Positions 63,069 through 64,000 of a DNA stretch of 64,000 nucleotides are shown here, piece after piece. The stretch lies in NCBI GenBank assembly GCA_013423325.1, contig BLJB01000051.1, positions 1-64,000 of the forward strand. Reading direction: 5' to 3'. The notes beneath the pieces were generated by a model, which was not told the origin of the DNA, did not search any database, and was given only the letters and a program-made list of their open reading frames with translations. The DNA comes from Usnea hakonensis. Taxonomy: Eukaryota > Ascomycota > Lecanoromycetes > Lecanorales > Parmeliaceae. The translations under genes were made by a program, and so were the position numbers. Each line of letters opens with the position of its first letter. The first letter of the stretch is position 1.

Positions 63069-64000
63069 TCAAAGCCCAGTCGCCTCCAAAGTAACGGTAA
63101 AATCAAACGTCCTCATCTTCAACTGGTACTTTTCTAGCGTATCCGGCCCACACGAAGCAGTCCCGAGACCATGGTGATCTTCATCGATACGAAGAACAAC
63201 GCCTTTGCTTCCTTTCAATTCGTACGGATGTTGGGCCTGGTCCAAGTCTCTTGCTGTAAATCTTGATAGGGCAAAGTCAAACCCAGTCTGCTTATCGATT
63301 TGATCGTCGACTTGGTGAACAATTTCCCAGTCCTCAACTGGTGACGAGGGTTGTTCGGTCCAACTGCTGTCCAGAGTCTTTGCCTTCCCAGATATAAAGT
63401 TTCTCTCCCCTTTTCTCCTTTGCAAAGTGGCCTTGATACCAGCGCCACCGTTATTCGTGACCTTCACCCATCTCGTCTCTGTTCTGTTACCATTCTCCTG
63501 CGGCATCTCATACATGAACATCATTTCGTCTAAACCGCATTCCCAAATGCCGATTTTACCCGCCTCTTTCATATCTCGGTAGCCCTGACCTGGCCCTAAC
63601 CCGAACCACTGAGCAACGTTGTAAATTTTAGGCAGCATCATCTCCAGTCCTACTCTCGGCAAGATATGTGGCTGATTTATGCCCTTGGGGACTGCATGGA
63701 CGTGGATCTCCAGCCGGCCCTCGCTAGGTATGGTGTATGTCGTAGTGGTTGCGAAACCCCAAGCGAGGACCGGCGGCGCAATCCAACTCTCCACAATGAT
63801 CTCAAATGAGCCTGGATTTTCATAATGTTGATGTCTGACTGAGCGAACTTGCTGCGTCATCATATGCAAGCCATGGTCTCGCCAGACCCTAGCAGCGGAT
63901 GGCTCATCATTGTCCGTGGGTGCACGCCAGAAAGTCAACTGAGGACCCGCGCCTTCGAGGATCAGGTCTACGCCTTTGTAGCTCCACTGAGTGACTTTTG
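63069..64000 (-). CDS. glycoside hydrolase family 2 beta-galactosidase, C-terminal part (5' end outside window)
   Basis: The frame is open from the right edge (64000) to a stop at 63069-63071, about 309 residues. LTFWRAPTDNDEPSAARVW, RLEIHVHAVPKG, LPRVGLEMMLPKIYNVAQWF with GLGPGQGYRDMKEAGKIGIW, and PYELKGSKGVVLRID (63170-63220) match domain 5 (Bgal small-chain/C-terminal) of LacZ-type GH2 enzymes that hydrolyse beta-galactosides. The catalytic TIM-barrel lies upstream, beyond the window. In this part the enzyme contributes the substrate-shielding loop with Trp residues. No intron is needed in the visible part. Intracellular or secreted status cannot be judged without the N-terminus. Confidence 0.88.
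   Translation of the reverse strand, partial: KVTQWSYKGVDLILEGAGPQLTFWRAPTDNDEPSAARVWRDHGLHMMTQQVRSVRHQHYENPGSFEIIVESWIAPPVLAWGFATTTTYTIPSEGRLEIHVHAVPKGINQPHILPRVGLEMMLPKIYNVAQWFGLGPGQGYRDMKEAGKIGIWECGLDEMMFMYEMPQENGNRTETRWVKVTNNGGAGIKATLQRRKGERNFISGKAKTLDSSWTEQPSSPVEDWEIVHQVDDQIDKQTGFDFALSRFTARDLDQAQHPYELKGSKGVVLRIDEDHHGLGTASCGPDTLEKYQLKMRTFDFTVTLEATGL

Noticed and set aside
1..64000. Search for CRISPR arrays, LTRs, transposase/RT motifs and rRNA
   Set aside because: No regularly spaced repeats, long terminal repeats, DDE or reverse-transcriptase motifs, or conserved rRNA stretches were seen by eye.

Overview
The window looks like a chromosomal segment of a filamentous ascomycete (Pezizomycotina; Dothideomycetes is a guess). 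Genes lie on both strands without operons. Introns are mostly 45-150 nt, with GT..AG ends and CTGAC-like branch points. The gene set is typical of moulds: a creB-type deubiquitinase, a SWIRM/amine-oxidase/HMG histone demethylase, MPH1, calnexin, CaM kinase, F-box-like families and a DUF-like calycin. No bacterial, viral, CRISPR or tRNA features were found.

Layout. 0-8.3 kb: the 3' end of an unrecognised gene, an atypical NAD-binding epimerase, DNA topoisomerase I, and divergently from it the mitochondrial ATP synthase gamma subunit. 8.7-12.2 kb: two F-box-like genes. 12.5-16.1 kb: a divergent pair of mitochondrial enzymes, methylmalonate-semialdehyde dehydrogenase and the ubiquinone hydroxylase COQ6. 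16.2-25.7 kb: a loose, gene-poor block of secreted or surface proteins. It holds an aspartic-protease-like membrane protein lacking one catalytic Asp, a GPI-type protein with three 73-residue repeats, a secreted SMP-30-like beta-propeller, and a histidine phosphatase, separated by long non-coding stretches with degenerate repeats. 26.7-34.4 kb: accessory DNA with two tandem F-box-like paralogues (one apparently decayed), two small conserved-looking proteins and an F-box/LRR-like gene. 35-64 kb: mostly housekeeping genes. These are dynamitin, a metallo-beta-lactamase-fold hydrolase, ALG12 and YOS1 (divergent, both early secretory pathway), creB, KDM1/LSD1, capping protein beta (CAP2), MPH1, calnexin, CaMK, a small membrane protein, and the C-terminal part of a GH2 beta-galactosidase running off the end.

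Exon structures were rebuilt by hand from splice signals, reading-frame continuity and conserved family motifs. Those for TOP1, ATP3, MMSDH, COQ6, dynamitin, ALG12, YOS1, creB, CAP2, calnexin and CaMK join into full-length proteins with intact signatures. No convincing new multi-gene system was found. The points most worth checking are the degenerate surface pseudo-protease, the SMP-30-like (hetero-Diels-Alderase-related) propeller, the decayed F-box paralogue, an SH3-like relic at 50.4 kb, an interstitial telomere-type repeat in a shared promoter, and micro-exons in creB and CaMK.
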